Positions 24,149 to 31,874 of a stretch of DNA of 39,275 bases are shown here, piece after piece. The stretch is taken from assembly GCF_026225065.1 (NCBI RefSeq), contig NZ_JAMFSB010000045.1:1-39275 (forward strand), given 5' to 3'. A model generated the notes under the pieces. The model saw only the letters and a list, made by a program, of their open reading frames with translations, ran no database searches and had not been told where the DNA came from. A program made the position numbers and the translations under genes. Position 1 is the stretch's first letter, and every line of letters begins with the position of its first letter. Source of the stretch: Paraburkholderia sp. Lineage in GTDB: Bacteria; Pseudomonadota; Gammaproteobacteria; Burkholderiales; Burkholderiaceae.

Positions 24149-25126
24149 TTAGCGTGCCACCGTGGGGTCGAAGGCCGCACCATATACGTCGACGGCCGCT
24201 GTGCGCAAGGCTTCCAGCACCACGGACGCCGCTGGCGACAGCAGTTGCGACTGGCGCGTGATGATACCGAACGTATCCATTCTGCACGGCAAATCGACCG
24301 GCATCCGTTGCAACATGCTGTACTGTTGGTATTGCCGCGCCACTTCGTCCGGCAGGACAGCGAGCATGTCGCCTTGCAGCAGCAGGCTCGAAATGGCCAG
24401 AAAGTTGTTCGTATTGACGACGTTTTGGGGCGGATTGAGTCCAATCTGCGAAAACATCAGGTCAAAACGGTGGCGCAGCACGCTGCCGGGCGGATGCAAT
24501 ACCCAGCTCGCGTTCACGACGTCGCGCAGTGTCAAACCTGTCTCATTTTCGAGAGGATGGCCGGTCCGCGCAACGACGCATAGCGGTTCATCGGCGAGCG
24601 GCTCGTAGCGCACCTCGGTCTTGAGCGGATCCTGCCGTTCGAGCACCCGGCCAATCATGATGTCGAGTTCGCCCTCGGCAACCCGCTCCAGCATGACGTC
24701 GGACGTTTCGACCTGCAGCCAGATCTGCAACTGCGGGTAAAGCTCCTTCACGCTTGCGATGGCGCGCGGCACCATCGTCGCAGCGGCCGCGGCGATCACG
24801 CCGATGCGTACCTGACCGGTCAATCCAGCGCGCAGGGCCGATATTTCGTCATGTGCGTGACTCAGGTTTGACAACACCATGCGCGCGTGCCGGATCATCA
24901 CCTCGCCGTACATCGTGGCGAGCATGCCGTGTGGGGTGCGGTCGAACAGGCTGACGCCCAGCATGTCCTCCAGCTCCTTCAGAAGACGCGACGCGGCGGG
25001 TTGGGTGATGCCGAGCGAATCGGCGGCGCGCCTTACGTTGCCCTCCTCTTCCATCGCCGCCAGCAACATCAGCTGCCGGGTTTTGAGGCGCCCGCGCACA
25101 AACCAGTTCGAATGACTACGTGTCAT
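24149..25126 (-). CDS. LysR family transcriptional regulator
   Basis: The 325 aa protein has an N-terminal winged helix-turn-helix (about residues 16-75, RRAADSLGITQPAASRLLKE) and a periplasmic-binding-protein-like effector domain (about 105-310). It resembles the sugar/aromatic-acid group that includes GbpR. LysR proteins usually control a divergent neighbour, but the gene to the right also runs on the minus strand and yaeQ lies downstream, so the target is not obvious; autoregulation or a distant target are possible. Confidence 0.92.
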   Translation of the reverse strand: MTRSHSNWFVRGRLKTRQLMLLAAMEEEGNVRRAADSLGITQPAASRLLKELEDMLGVSLFDRTPHGMLATMYGEVMIRHARMVLSNLSHAHDEISALRAGLTGQVRIGVIAAAAATMVPRAIASVKELYPQLQIWLQVETSDVMLERVAEGELDIMIGRVLERQDPLKTEVRYEPLADEPLCVVARTGHPLENETGLTLRDVVNASWVLHPPGSVLRHRFDLMFSQIGLNPPQNVVNTNNFLAISSLLLQGDMLAVLPDEVARQYQQYSMLQRMPVDLPCRMDTFGIITRQSQLLSPAASVVLEALRTAAVDVYGAAFDPTVAR

Positions 25127-25460
25127 GTTTATCCCGATAGCGTGGCCGAAAGCCGTCTGGTGCGGCGGTTTCGATCATGCCATACCGGAATTGATATTCG
25201 GAATGCTGGAAAGCGCTATGAAACGCTATGTTTACCGACGTGAGGTGTTTTGCGGATGAGGCGGATGGATCACCGTAGGGATTTACGTGGCTCAGTGCGG
25301 GGGAGGAAAACAAAACGGCTAAGCGCATGCTTAGCCGTTTCCATTTACGTCGACGGACGACGTAATGTGTCTTTAATTCCGCAAATTCACCACACGGTCC
25401 CTTTTAAGGGCCGTGAATTGCAGCAGGCTGCCCAGGTTTTAAAACCTGGTTGTACAGTCT
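25127..25460. other. 334-bp gap rich in inverted repeats
   Basis: The gap between the small secreted-protein gene and the LysR gene, both on the minus strand, holds no open frame I can support. Its right half (25312-25449) is packed with four successive palindromes, listed separately. The left part presumably carries the LysR promoter. Confidence 0.6.
25312..25449. repeat. cluster of four palindromes
   Basis: In order: AAACGGCTAAGC/GCTTAGCCGTTT (25313-25340, perfect 12-bp arms, loop GCAT); TACGTCG/CGACGTA (25346-25364, 7-bp arms); CACGG-T-CCCTT/AAGGG-CCGTG (25393-25415, one bulge); and CCAGGTTTTAAAACCTGG (25432-25449, an 18-bp perfect palindrome). The last lies 12 bases beyond the stop of the minus-strand gene at 25461 and could be part of its terminator; the first resembles a bidirectional terminator. 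Confidence 0.75.
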
Positions 25461-25802
25461 TTACTGTTTGATGAATCGATCGTTAGCCCAGAGGCCTTCC
25501 GTATCGCTATTGCCAGAATTGACGAATTCCACGTCATGTCCGACGACGCGCACAACGCGGAAACTCGAATTCTCCGGGGTCGAGATGCACTGATAGCCAG
25601 AGAAGAATTCCTGCATTTGCTGCTGTTCGCCAGCCTGTGCGTGGTGATCGGCGGCGTCGAGTTTATCCTTCGACAGGCAGCCATAAGCATTCGCCTTGAA
25701 CTGGATGGTTTGTTGCGGCTTGACCATCGCGTCCTGGGCCTGCACCGCCGATGCGGCCAGCAATCCCGTCACAGCGAAAAGAAGAGCGACTTGCGATTTC
25801 AT
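25461..25802 (-). CDS. small secreted or periplasmic protein, unknown
   Basis: The 113 aa protein has a clear signal peptide (MKSQVALLFAVTGLLAASAV, cleavage after VQA near residue 22). The mature ~91 aa has two cysteines (Cys43 in YGCLSK and Cys72 in YQCIST), suitable for one disulphide, in a compact domain. I do not recognise a family. It is an isolated gene with inverted repeats downstream and a long gap upstream. Confidence 0.82.
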   Translation of the reverse strand: MKSQVALLFAVTGLLAASAVQAQDAMVKPQQTIQFKANAYGCLSKDKLDAADHHAQAGEQQQMQEFFSGYQCISTPENSSFRVVRVVGHDVEFVNSGNSDTEGLWANDRFIKQ

Positions 25803-26296
25803 ATTTGCCTCCGTGCGGGTTATTACTCAGGTTAGCTATGTATTTAACTTCTAGGCATACCCGCATCTTGCACTTTAGAAGAAGTTGAGCCAGCAGCAAG
25901 CACATCTTGTGTGCGCTTGCAACAGTGGCGAATTGCCGCACCGGTTGTCGCACGATATTGCGACGTCCTAAATGATGAAAAAGGCGACCTTCGCGATGGA
26001 TTCCGTAAGGCTGTCGGACGCGCTTGTCTTTAACTGACAATGCTTTGCGGGGTATATACGAGTAAACCAGCATCACTAATTAAGCGGCTTAATACGAAAA
26101 ATCCGGACACTTGATGCGGCGCACACAAAGTCATTCACCAGATAATTGAAAATGAGGCAAGTATCGGTTTAATTGCAGGACAAAAAGAGTGCCAGCTCTG
26201 TCCGACGATGCCGGCGCGATGAATTTCTCCGGCGAAAAGTCGCTTGCACTCGCCGAAAGTTCATGGATAAATCAGCCGACTTTCGGAGATCTCCCC
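25803..26296. other. 494-bp gap between divergent genes
   Basis: Lower GC than the neighbours. It holds the promoter of the minus-strand small secreted protein (left) and of the LysE gene (right). I see no supported gene; the frame open from 26189 in phase with lysE has no ribosome-binding site. The operator-like structure at 26244-26294 is described separately. Confidence 0.5.
26244..26294 (+). promoter_or_regulatory. LysE-gene promoter with inverted-repeat operator
   Basis: TTGCAC (26244-26249), 16 nt, GATAAA (26266-26271) form a plausible sigma-70 promoter with a start near 26278. CCGAAAGT (26253-26260) and ACTTTCGG (26279-26286) are perfect 8-bp inverted arms, one between -35 and -10, the other at the transcription start. 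GGAGATCTCC (26285-26294), a perfect 10-bp palindrome, contains the ribosome-binding site. Confidence 0.5.
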
Positions 26297-26941
26297 ATGA
26301 CACTTGCTCACTGGCTACCCTTTGCGATTGCTTCGGCAATCCTTGTCGCGATCCCAGGACCGACGGTACTGCTCGTTGTTTCGTACGCGCTCGGACATGG
26401 GCGCCGTTTTGCGCTGGTGACAACTGCCGGCGTGGCGCTCGGCGACCTGACGTCGATGACCGCATCCATGCTGGGCCTCGGCGTGATTCTCGCCGCGTCC
26501 GCGGCCCTGTTTACGGCGTTGAAATGGGTCGGCGCGGCTTATCTGATCTACCTTGGCGTCAAGTTATGGCGTTCCCCGACGCGCGATATGGAGGCGTCTG
26601 ACGCAACAGACCCCGCGAACATCGTCGAAACCCGCCCCAGCCGCATTTTCGCGCATGCTTTTGCGGTGACGGCGCTCAATCCCAAGAGCATCATTTTCTT
26701 TGTCGCATTCGTGCCGCAGTTCATCGATCCTCATGTGGCGGCGACCTCGCAGATCATCGCTTTTGAAGCGACGTTCGTGCTGCTCGGTACGTTCAACGCA
26801 CTCTGCTATGCAATGCTCGCCTCGGTCGCCCGACGGGCGATCCGCAGCGCGAGTGTGCAGCGCGTTGTGAATCGCGTCGGGGGAAGCCTGTTGATCGGAG
26901 CGGGGATTTTCGCCGCCACATGGAAGAAGGCGAGCGCCTGA
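26297..26941 (+). CDS. LysE/RhtB family amino-acid exporter
   Basis: Inner-membrane exporter of amino acids or related metabolites. From the ATG at 26297 (GGAG eight bases before) it is 214 aa with about six membrane spans. The family signature IPGPTVLLVVSYALGHGRR is near the N-terminus, followed by GVALGDLTSM, and FAVTALNPKSIIFFVAFVPQ marks the second half. The substrate (threonine, homoserine, cysteine or other) cannot be decided. Confidence 0.92.
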   Translation: MTLAHWLPFAIASAILVAIPGPTVLLVVSYALGHGRRFALVTTAGVALGDLTSMTASMLGLGVILAASAALFTALKWVGAAYLIYLGVKLWRSPTRDMEASDATDPANIVETRPSRIFAHAFAVTALNPKSIIFFVAFVPQFIDPHVAATSQIIAFEATFVLLGTFNALCYAMLASVARRAIRSASVQRVVNRVGGSLLIGAGIFAATWKKASA

Positions 26942-27055
26942 TAGCGCGGTGACGGTCTGGCGGGGTGCTGTGAGGTAGTTGAGCGCGGCAAGTGGAGCGC
27001 GCTCGGCTGCGCCACGTTGGCCACTGCGCTGAACCACGGCGCGCAACCATCGCGG

Positions 27056-27598
27056 TCAGTCACCGCGCGGATTCGCGGCGAAGAACTCGTGCTGGAACAT
27101 GCACATGCGCAACGCATTGTGATATTTCCCGTTGCCGAAAAACTCCTCGATCAACTCGGCTTCGTGCCGGAAGCCGCATTTCTCGTACACATGGATCGCG
27201 GCGGCGTTCGACTTGTCGACGATCAGATAGATCTTGCGCAGATTCAGCACTGAAAATGCGTAATCGACGGCGAGCCGGGTCGCGATCGTTGCATAGCCAC
27301 GGCCCTGCGTCTGCGGAGCGATGATGATCTGGAATTCGCCGCGGCGGTGGATGTAGTCGAGTTCGATCAATTCCGCGACGCCGACCGTTTCACCGTCGTT
27401 GTCGATGGCGACGAAGCGTCGTTCGCGCTGATCGTGCACGTGCTGGTCGTAGAGCTGCGAAAGCTCGGAGAACGTTTCATAGGGTTCTTCGAACCAGTAA
27501 CGCATGATCTTGGCGTTGTTGTTCACTTCATGGACGAAGCGCAGATCCTGCCGCTCCAGCGGCCTTAACGTGAGGCTGGTATCGCGTTCGATAGTCAT
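27056..27598 (-). CDS. speG: spermidine N1-acetyltransferase, SpeG-like
   Basis: GNAT enzyme that acetylates spermidine or spermine with acetyl-CoA to limit polyamine toxicity. The 180 aa protein matches SpeG closely: [45 protein letters not shown]-type [11 protein letters not shown], the acetyl-CoA loop [29 protein letters not shown] and [20 protein letters not shown]. The ATG at 27598 follows AAGGGGGA. The frame is open upstream, but homology begins here. Confidence 0.93.
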   Translation of the reverse strand: MTIERDTSLTLRPLERQDLRFVHEVNNNAKIMRYWFEEPYETFSELSQLYDQHVHDQRERRFVAIDNDGETVGVAELIELDYIHRRGEFQIIIAPQTQGRGYATIATRLAVDYAFSVLNLRKIYLIVDKSNAAAIHVYEKCGFRHEAELIEEFFGNGKYHNALRMCMFQHEFFAANPRGD

Positions 27599-27915
27599 GA
27601 GATCCCCCTTGAGAATTATTGGTTTTAGATTGCGCCGGATTGACCGCGACGGGAAGAAAAGAACTGCGATACGCGGGCGGCCAGCGAATTCCAGCGAGCC
27701 AGGGTTAGTCCCGTGTGCGCCGTGGGAGTTCTTGAAGTGCCGTCTGAACAGTTGCAGCCTGACGTTCGCCGGACAAGGCGTGGCGCGGGTTTTGCAGGAG
27801 CAGGGCGTCCGTTTGTCGCAACTGGGGTCCCTGTGTTCGTGAGTGCGCCGGCGCACGCTGGGCACGAGAAGTGCGCCTACAATGCAATCACGGATTGGGC
27901 GAAAGGAGAGCTGTG
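27599..27915. other. 317-bp gap between speG and a small membrane-protein gene
   Basis: Divergent promoter region. A TACAAT hexamer at about 27878 could be the -10 of the small gene at 27916, but I see no good -35. No gene is supported here. Confidence 0.4.
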
Positions 27916-28080
27916 ATGGAGCACCTGATACTGGGCGCATTTCTGGTTGTGCCGCTGCTGATAGTCGCGTTCCTGTTCTCCGATGAACTGTGGCAGGAAC
28001 ATCGTCAGCGCGCGCAGAAAGACCACCCGCGGCACATCGATTGGCACCATCCGTTGCGCAGCTTGTTGCATCGCAATTGA
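27916..28080 (+). CDS. 54-aa single-span membrane protein
   Basis: A strong ribosome-binding site (AAGGAGAG) precedes the ATG. The protein starts [20 protein letters not shown], one membrane span at the N-terminus, then a charged cytoplasmic tail with several His and Arg ([19 protein letters not shown]). Function unknown. The coding potential rests on the strong site, the clear topology and codon use like the neighbours. Confidence 0.72.
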   Translation: MEHLILGAFLVVPLLIVAFLFSDELWQEHRQRAQKDHPRHIDWHHPLRSLLHRN

Positions 28081-28199
28081 TGCCGGTCTGCGTTCTTTGA
28101 GAACGTCGGACGGGGATCTATGCGAGCGCCGCAGTCCGCGTCGTAGACCTCCTACGCCTTGTTGGCGGCTGTAACGCGGTATAGCCGCGCGCATGAGCC

Positions 28200-28628
28200 T
28201 CAGCGCTCGCCGGCGAGCTGGGCACGGATACGCTGCGCGAACCCCTCTAGCGCGGCTTGCGGCGCTACCTCACGAGCGTGCAGGCGCAACGGCACACCTT
28301 CCCAACGCGGGATGACGTGAAAATGCACATGCGCGACGGTCTGGCCAGCGGCCGCGCCGTTGAACTGCCCGATAAACATGCCATCCGGCTTGAGCGCGTC
28401 TCTGACTGCGACGGCGATCCGCTGCGTCATGCGGATGCATTCAATGGTCGCCGCGTCGGAGAGATCGAATATTTCGGCCGCTGCTTCTTTCGGCACCACC
28501 AGCACATGGCCGTCCGCTTGCGGCATCAGGTCCATGAAGGCCAGCGTGGCGTCACTCTCGGCGACCTTGATGCACGGTAGCTCACCACGCAAAATCCTTG
28601 CGAAGGGGTTCGTCTCGTCGTACGTCAT
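28200..28628 (-). CDS. HIT family hydrolase
   Basis: Histidine-triad nucleotide-binding protein, probably a nucleoside phosphoramidate or dinucleotide hydrolase. From the ATG at 28628 (GAGGAGCG upstream) it is 142 aa, normal for the family. It has NPFARILRGELP at the N-terminus, ADGHVLVVPK, QFNGAAAGQTVAHVHFHVIP (the HxHxH triad) and a ~25-residue C-terminal helix. Confidence 0.93.
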   Translation of the reverse strand: MTYDETNPFARILRGELPCIKVAESDATLAFMDLMPQADGHVLVVPKEAAAEIFDLSDAATIECIRMTQRIAVAVRDALKPDGMFIGQFNGAAAGQTVAHVHFHVIPRWEGVPLRLHAREVAPQAALEGFAQRIRAQLAGER

Positions 28629-28826
28629 TGCGCTCCTCGAGGTGGCGTGCAGGGGATTTTTCACTGCCGCATCATGATTCGTGTCGTTGCCGGGCGCAAG
28701 CGGGAGCTTGCCGCTGGGGGCAGCGCAGGCGCGGGTAGCCCGCATTAGTGGGACCAATCTACGGGGTATGCAAAAATTCGCGTCCCGCGTACTAAAGTTT
28801 GCGCGGAACAGGCCGACATCCTGGCT

Positions 28827-29027
28827 ATGAACGACGAACAATCCATCCCATTCGGGCCTGGGCATCCGCAGTATCTCGAGGCGCGCGCGCTCGCGCTGAG
28901 CATCGCGGCAATTCGTAAGGCTCAGGGTAAAAGAAATCCGGTCGACTTTGTGGTTGGTTCACCCGACTGGGAGCGTGCAGGCGAAGATTTCGCGCGCGAC
29001 GTGTTGCGCGTACTCAGCCGCGAATAA
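28827..29027 (+). CDS. small hypothetical protein, 66 aa
   Basis: Soluble, acidic-to-neutral protein with mixed charged residues (GHPQYLEARALALSIAAIRK, RNPVDFVVGSPDWERAGEDF). No signal peptide or membrane span. Family not recognised. The ribosome-binding site is weak, but composition looks coding. It is divergent from the HIT gene. Confidence 0.6.
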   Translation: MNDEQSIPFGPGHPQYLEARALALSIAAIRKAQGKRNPVDFVVGSPDWERAGEDFARDVLRVLSRE

Positions 29028-29092
29028 GCCCGTTCGAGGCTCAACGCGCGGTTTTACGTAACTGGCCGTTCGCTGCCGGGTTACGCACGGCA

Positions 29093-29260
29093 TCAATGCC
29101 GATGTCGCATCCAGTCCACGTGATGCGTGTCCAGCCAGCGTTGCCGGCGCTCTCCACGATCGCCGCCGTCGCGACGGTGATGCGAAGAAACCCACAACGC
29201 CACTCCCACCACCGCCATGACCAGCGGTCCGAGCAAATAAGCCATCACCGATTCAGTCAT
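29093..29260 (-). CDS. 55-aa single-span membrane protein
   Basis: ATG at 29260 has a near-ideal ribosome-binding site, GGAGGG, five to six bases upstream. The protein begins MTESVMAYLLGPLVMAVVGV, one membrane span, then an Arg/His/Asp-rich tail (HHRRDGGDRGERRQRW). It shares the M-[TD]-E-[ST]-x-M start and topology with the small proteins at 29477 and 29675. Function unknown. Confidence 0.62.
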   Translation of the reverse strand: MTESVMAYLLGPLVMAVVGVALWVSSHHRRDGGDRGERRQRWLDTHHVDWMRHRH

Positions 29261-29447
29261 AGGACCCTCCGTCGAGGTCGCGACCGTAGTTACAGAGAAT
29301 GGCTGTATTTTAGGCGATTCGCGAGCGAAAGCACTGCTTTAAACGCTTGGGCCCGACGACGCGGGTTAGCGCGGTCAGCGCGCCCGGGTCGATGTCCTGG
29401 TAATTGGACGCTCACCTGTTAAAAGCGCCAGCAGCGACCTAATATAA

Positions 29448-29467
29448 GTATCGGGGTATACCGATAC
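29448..29467 (+). promoter_or_regulatory. inverted repeat abutting the ribosome-binding site of a small gene
   Basis: GTATCGGggtataCCGATAC has perfect 7-bp arms. It lies between a TAATATAAG AT-rich stretch and GAGGTGG, the ribosome-binding site for the ATG at 29477. It may be an operator or an RNA stem that affects translation. Confidence 0.55.
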
Positions 29468-29476
29468 GAGGTGGCC

Positions 29477-29791
29477 ATGGACGAGACCATGATGGGCGTC
29501 GTGCTGGGTTTCTCGGTACTGTCGATCGCAACGTTATTCGTCGTCGCGCACTACCGGCGTGAACACCTTCGACAACGTCTGATCCGCAGCATGCACGGGC
29601 AGCGCCTGCACGAGTTCACGCGCTCGCGATACTGGCGCACGGTGGGGAGCGATGGCCGCCAGCGTCATCAGGTATCAGCGGATATTGTGTTTTTCAAACC
29701 ACCTGATGAGCCGGTCCCGGTTGATGTGGGTCGCACGTATCGCGGTGCCGAACACGATGAGAATGGTCGCCATCGAAATGGCCAGCATTGA
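29477..29791 (+). CDS. small single-span membrane protein, 104 aa
   Basis: From the ATG at 29477 (GAGGTGG upstream; a GTG at 29471 is an alternative). Begins MDETMMGVVLGFSVLSIATL, one membrane span, then a very basic region (HYRREHLRQRLIRSMHGQR). The final ~40 residues overlap, antisense, all but the first few codons of the minus-strand gene 29675-29800 and look less protein-like. The true protein may end differently (a frameshift would shorten it). Function unknown. Confidence 0.55.
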   Translation: MDETMMGVVLGFSVLSIATLFVVAHYRREHLRQRLIRSMHGQRLHEFTRSRYWRTVGSDGRQRHQVSADIVFFKPPDEPVPVDVGRTYRGAEHDENGRHRNGQH

Positions 29792-29800
29792 CTCGGTCAT
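29675..29800 (-). CDS. 41-aa single-span membrane protein
   Basis: ATG at 29800 has a strong ribosome-binding site, GGGAGG, five bases upstream. The protein begins MTESMLAISMATILIVFGTA, one membrane span, then THINRDRLIRWFEKHNIR. The MTES start matches the gene at 29093-29260. It overlaps the 3' part of the plus-strand gene at 29477. Function unknown. Confidence 0.58.
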   Translation of the reverse strand: MTESMLAISMATILIVFGTAIRATHINRDRLIRWFEKHNIR

Positions 29801-29864
29801 GGATGCCTCCCTCAAGCACGTAACCTTGCTTGCAGTTTAGGCGTTCCAGGGGCACCAACAAAAA

Positions 29865-29883
29865 GGCCGCCAAATCGGCGGCC
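29865..29883 (-). terminator. intrinsic terminator, minus strand
   Basis: GGCCGCC (29865-29871) pairs with GGCGGCC (29877-29883), loop AAATC, with five A before it, so on the minus strand the stem is followed by TTTTT. It would end transcripts coming from the integrase side before the small gene at 29675-29800. Confidence 0.75.
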
Positions 29884-30366
29884 AAAAAACGGTACTACAT
29901 GCGCGGGGGATCACGCACGGAAGGACTCTAAGCCATTGCAAAAGAGGATGTGGCCCAAGCGCCGCAGAGGTCTGAGATTTGTCGGATTCGGACTGCATCC
30001 GTAGTCGATCACTCGCACATGCCCGCCAGGATGGCGTCAGACGAATTGATGTGGATGGCTAACGTTTGCGAGAACATGTGCACTGCGAAATGTCCGATGA
30101 AAGCGGCAAGGTGTCATCGAGGCGTCATTGAGTTCGCGTGTTGCGGAGTTGAGGGTGGTCTTTCTTGCGGGAACGGTTTTTTTGATCGCCGGGCGATGCT
30201 TGCCGGTCTGTCCTCTTCACGCAAAGTATAACCCAGTGAATAAGACCAGGATAGTTATCTGGGTTGAGTTTGGCGGATATATGGCATGTGCTGTGTACCA
30301 ACTAAGGGCGCACCACAGCCCGTGTGAGCCGCTCACACTTCACGCAATTTAAAGGTGGCCGAACGC
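29884..30366. other. 483-bp gap downstream of the integrase-like gene
   Basis: No supported gene. It contains a possible integrase-related motif TGTGTACCAA (30292-30301), a hairpin GTGTGAG/CTCACAC (30322-30338) about 30 bases beyond the integrase stop, and a loose inverted repeat AACCCAG/CTGGGTT (30230-30265). Composition is more AT-rich than the flanks, consistent with foreign or decayed DNA. Confidence 0.5.
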
Positions 30367-31596
30367 CTAAGTTGCGGCCCGGGATCGATTGCTCTCCCTC
30401 CTCGGCTCGTCTTTGATCTGCGCTTCTACGAAATCCGCCCATCGTTGCAACACGCTGCGTTGGACGGCGGCGTCTTCCGCGCGCGTCGATTCGTTTGCGG
30501 TCTCTTTTGAAGCGCGTGCGAGCGCTGTCGCGATGACATCTGCGGGTTGATCCATCGCGAGCAAATGGGTTTCTGCTGTACGCCGGAAGTCGTGCAAAAC
30601 GAAATGCTCGACATCCAGCCCGAGCGCTTTTACCGCCTGATTGAGCGTGCTTTTCGCGATGGGACGATCGTCACCCCTGACGGTGGGGAACACGAAGGTT
30701 CGGCTGCTCTTCGTTTCGCGTAGTTCGCGCAGTATCGCCACCGCCTGGCGCGGCAAATACACTTCATGTTCGCGGCCGTTTTTCATTCGGGCGGCGGGGA
30801 TTTTCCACAGGGCCGCCTTCAGATCGAACTCGGTCCAGTTCGCTTCGATCAGCTCGGACTTGCGGACCATCGTTAGCATGAGAAGGAGCAAAGCGAGCTT
30901 CAGCGGCCGACGGATGCGCGAAGAGTCGATGGCGCGCAACGTGGTGCCGAGTTCCTCGGCGGTGAGCACGCGGGTCCTGCTATCCGCCGTGGCGATGAGG
31001 CGCGCCAGAACGGTCGTCGCAGGATTGTGGGTGGCGAGTTGCCGCGCAATCAGGAATTCGTAGAGCCGCTTGATCACATTGCGCGTATGCAGCGCCATCT
31101 TTGGCGAGCCCCGCAACTTGATCCGTTCGCAAATTGCGAGGATGTCGTCGGAGGTTACTGCGGCGATCGGCTTGCTGCCGATGGCCCGCAGTACGTCTTT
31201 ATCGAGCGCGCGTCGTGTCGTGCGCTGGTATTCGTCGGACTTGCTCGCCATGGCAGCCGACATATATAGCTCGGCCGCGTCGCGCAGAAGGTCGACGCGT
31301 TTCTCGGCGCCGCGATCGCGGCGGGCGGTCGCGGCCGGCGACACACCGGCCGCGACCATCTCGGCGTATTTGCGCGCCCGTTCGCGCGCGACTCGAAGCG
31401 AAATTCTCCGATAGTCGCCAATGGTGGTGAGCGGTTGCCGTTTGCCGTCGAGCGTATAGCGAAAGCGCCAGACTTTGTTGCCGGTTGGCATGACCTCGAG
31501 CACGAGGCCGTTGCCGTCGGCGATGGAATAGCGGGTTGCGCGGGGCTCCATCGCGCGGATCTGCGTTTCGCTGAGGGGAGGGACGATTTTGGGCAT
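30367..31596 (-). CDS. tyrosine-recombinase-like integrase lacking the catalytic Tyr
   Basis: Phage/genomic-island integrase of the P4 type. The 409 aa protein has the N-terminal DUF4102 arm-binding domain (about residues 1-90), a SAM-like core-binding domain (about 100-195) and a catalytic domain (about 210-390). Catalytic residues present: Arg245 (LTMVRKSELIEANWTEFDL), Lys272, His335 and Arg338 (LHDFRRTAETHL). The second His is replaced by Arg361 (ALARAS), and no tyrosine occurs after residue 280, so the nucleophile is missing although the frame is intact. It is therefore probably unable to cut DNA by the usual mechanism. I use the ATG at 31596; a TTG at 31617 lies inside the upstream inverted repeat. 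It neighbours a broken dinD and mnmE. Confidence 0.9.
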   Translation of the reverse strand: MPKIVPPLSETQIRAMEPRATRYSIADGNGLVLEVMPTGNKVWRFRYTLDGKRQPLTTIGDYRRISLRVARERARKYAEMVAAGVSPAATARRDRGAEKRVDLLRDAAELYMSAAMASKSDEYQRTTRRALDKDVLRAIGSKPIAAVTSDDILAICERIKLRGSPKMALHTRNVIKRLYEFLIARQLATHNPATTVLARLIATADSRTRVLTAEELGTTLRAIDSSRIRRPLKLALLLLMLTMVRKSELIEANWTEFDLKAALWKIPAARMKNGREHEVYLPRQAVAILRELRETKSSRTFVFPTVRGDDRPIAKSTLNQAVKALGLDVEHFVLHDFRRTAETHLLAMDQPADVIATALARASKETANESTRAEDAAVQRSVLQRWADFVEAQIKDEPRRESNRSRAAT

Positions 31597-31604
31597 GGCT
31601 GAGT

Positions 31605-31657
31605 TATTGGTACACAATGCATTCGATATTGTCGAAATGTTGGTTTGTGTACCAATA
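31605..31657. promoter_or_regulatory. long inverted repeat upstream of the integrase-like gene
   Basis: TATTGGTACACAA (31605-31617) and TTGTGTACCAATA (31645-31657) are perfect 13-bp inverted arms, 27 bp apart; inside lies a second near-palindrome (ATTCGA...TCGAAAT). GTGTACC recurs at 31817-31823 and 30293-30299. It could be an integrase-binding or attachment site, or an operator for autoregulation. Confidence 0.7.
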
Positions 31658-31874
31658 TTGGGTGTTTTAACCAGTGATGAAGTATAGCGATGCCGGATCG
31701 AATTGAGCTGATAAAAATGGGTAAATTGAATAAATTACGGTAGCGGAAATGCAGCGGAAAGCAGTCTCGATACGTAACCACTCAAAATTGACGCCTTGAT
31801 CGGAGATATGGGCATGGTGTACCTCCGTGATCAACCCAGGCGCGGTTCGACTCGTCGGCCGCTGAGATGGCTTC

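Noticed and set aside
29950..30231. Plus-strand 93-codon frame downstream of the small-gene nest
   Set aside because: Non-ATG start without a ribosome-binding site and no recognisable domain; composition does not look coding.
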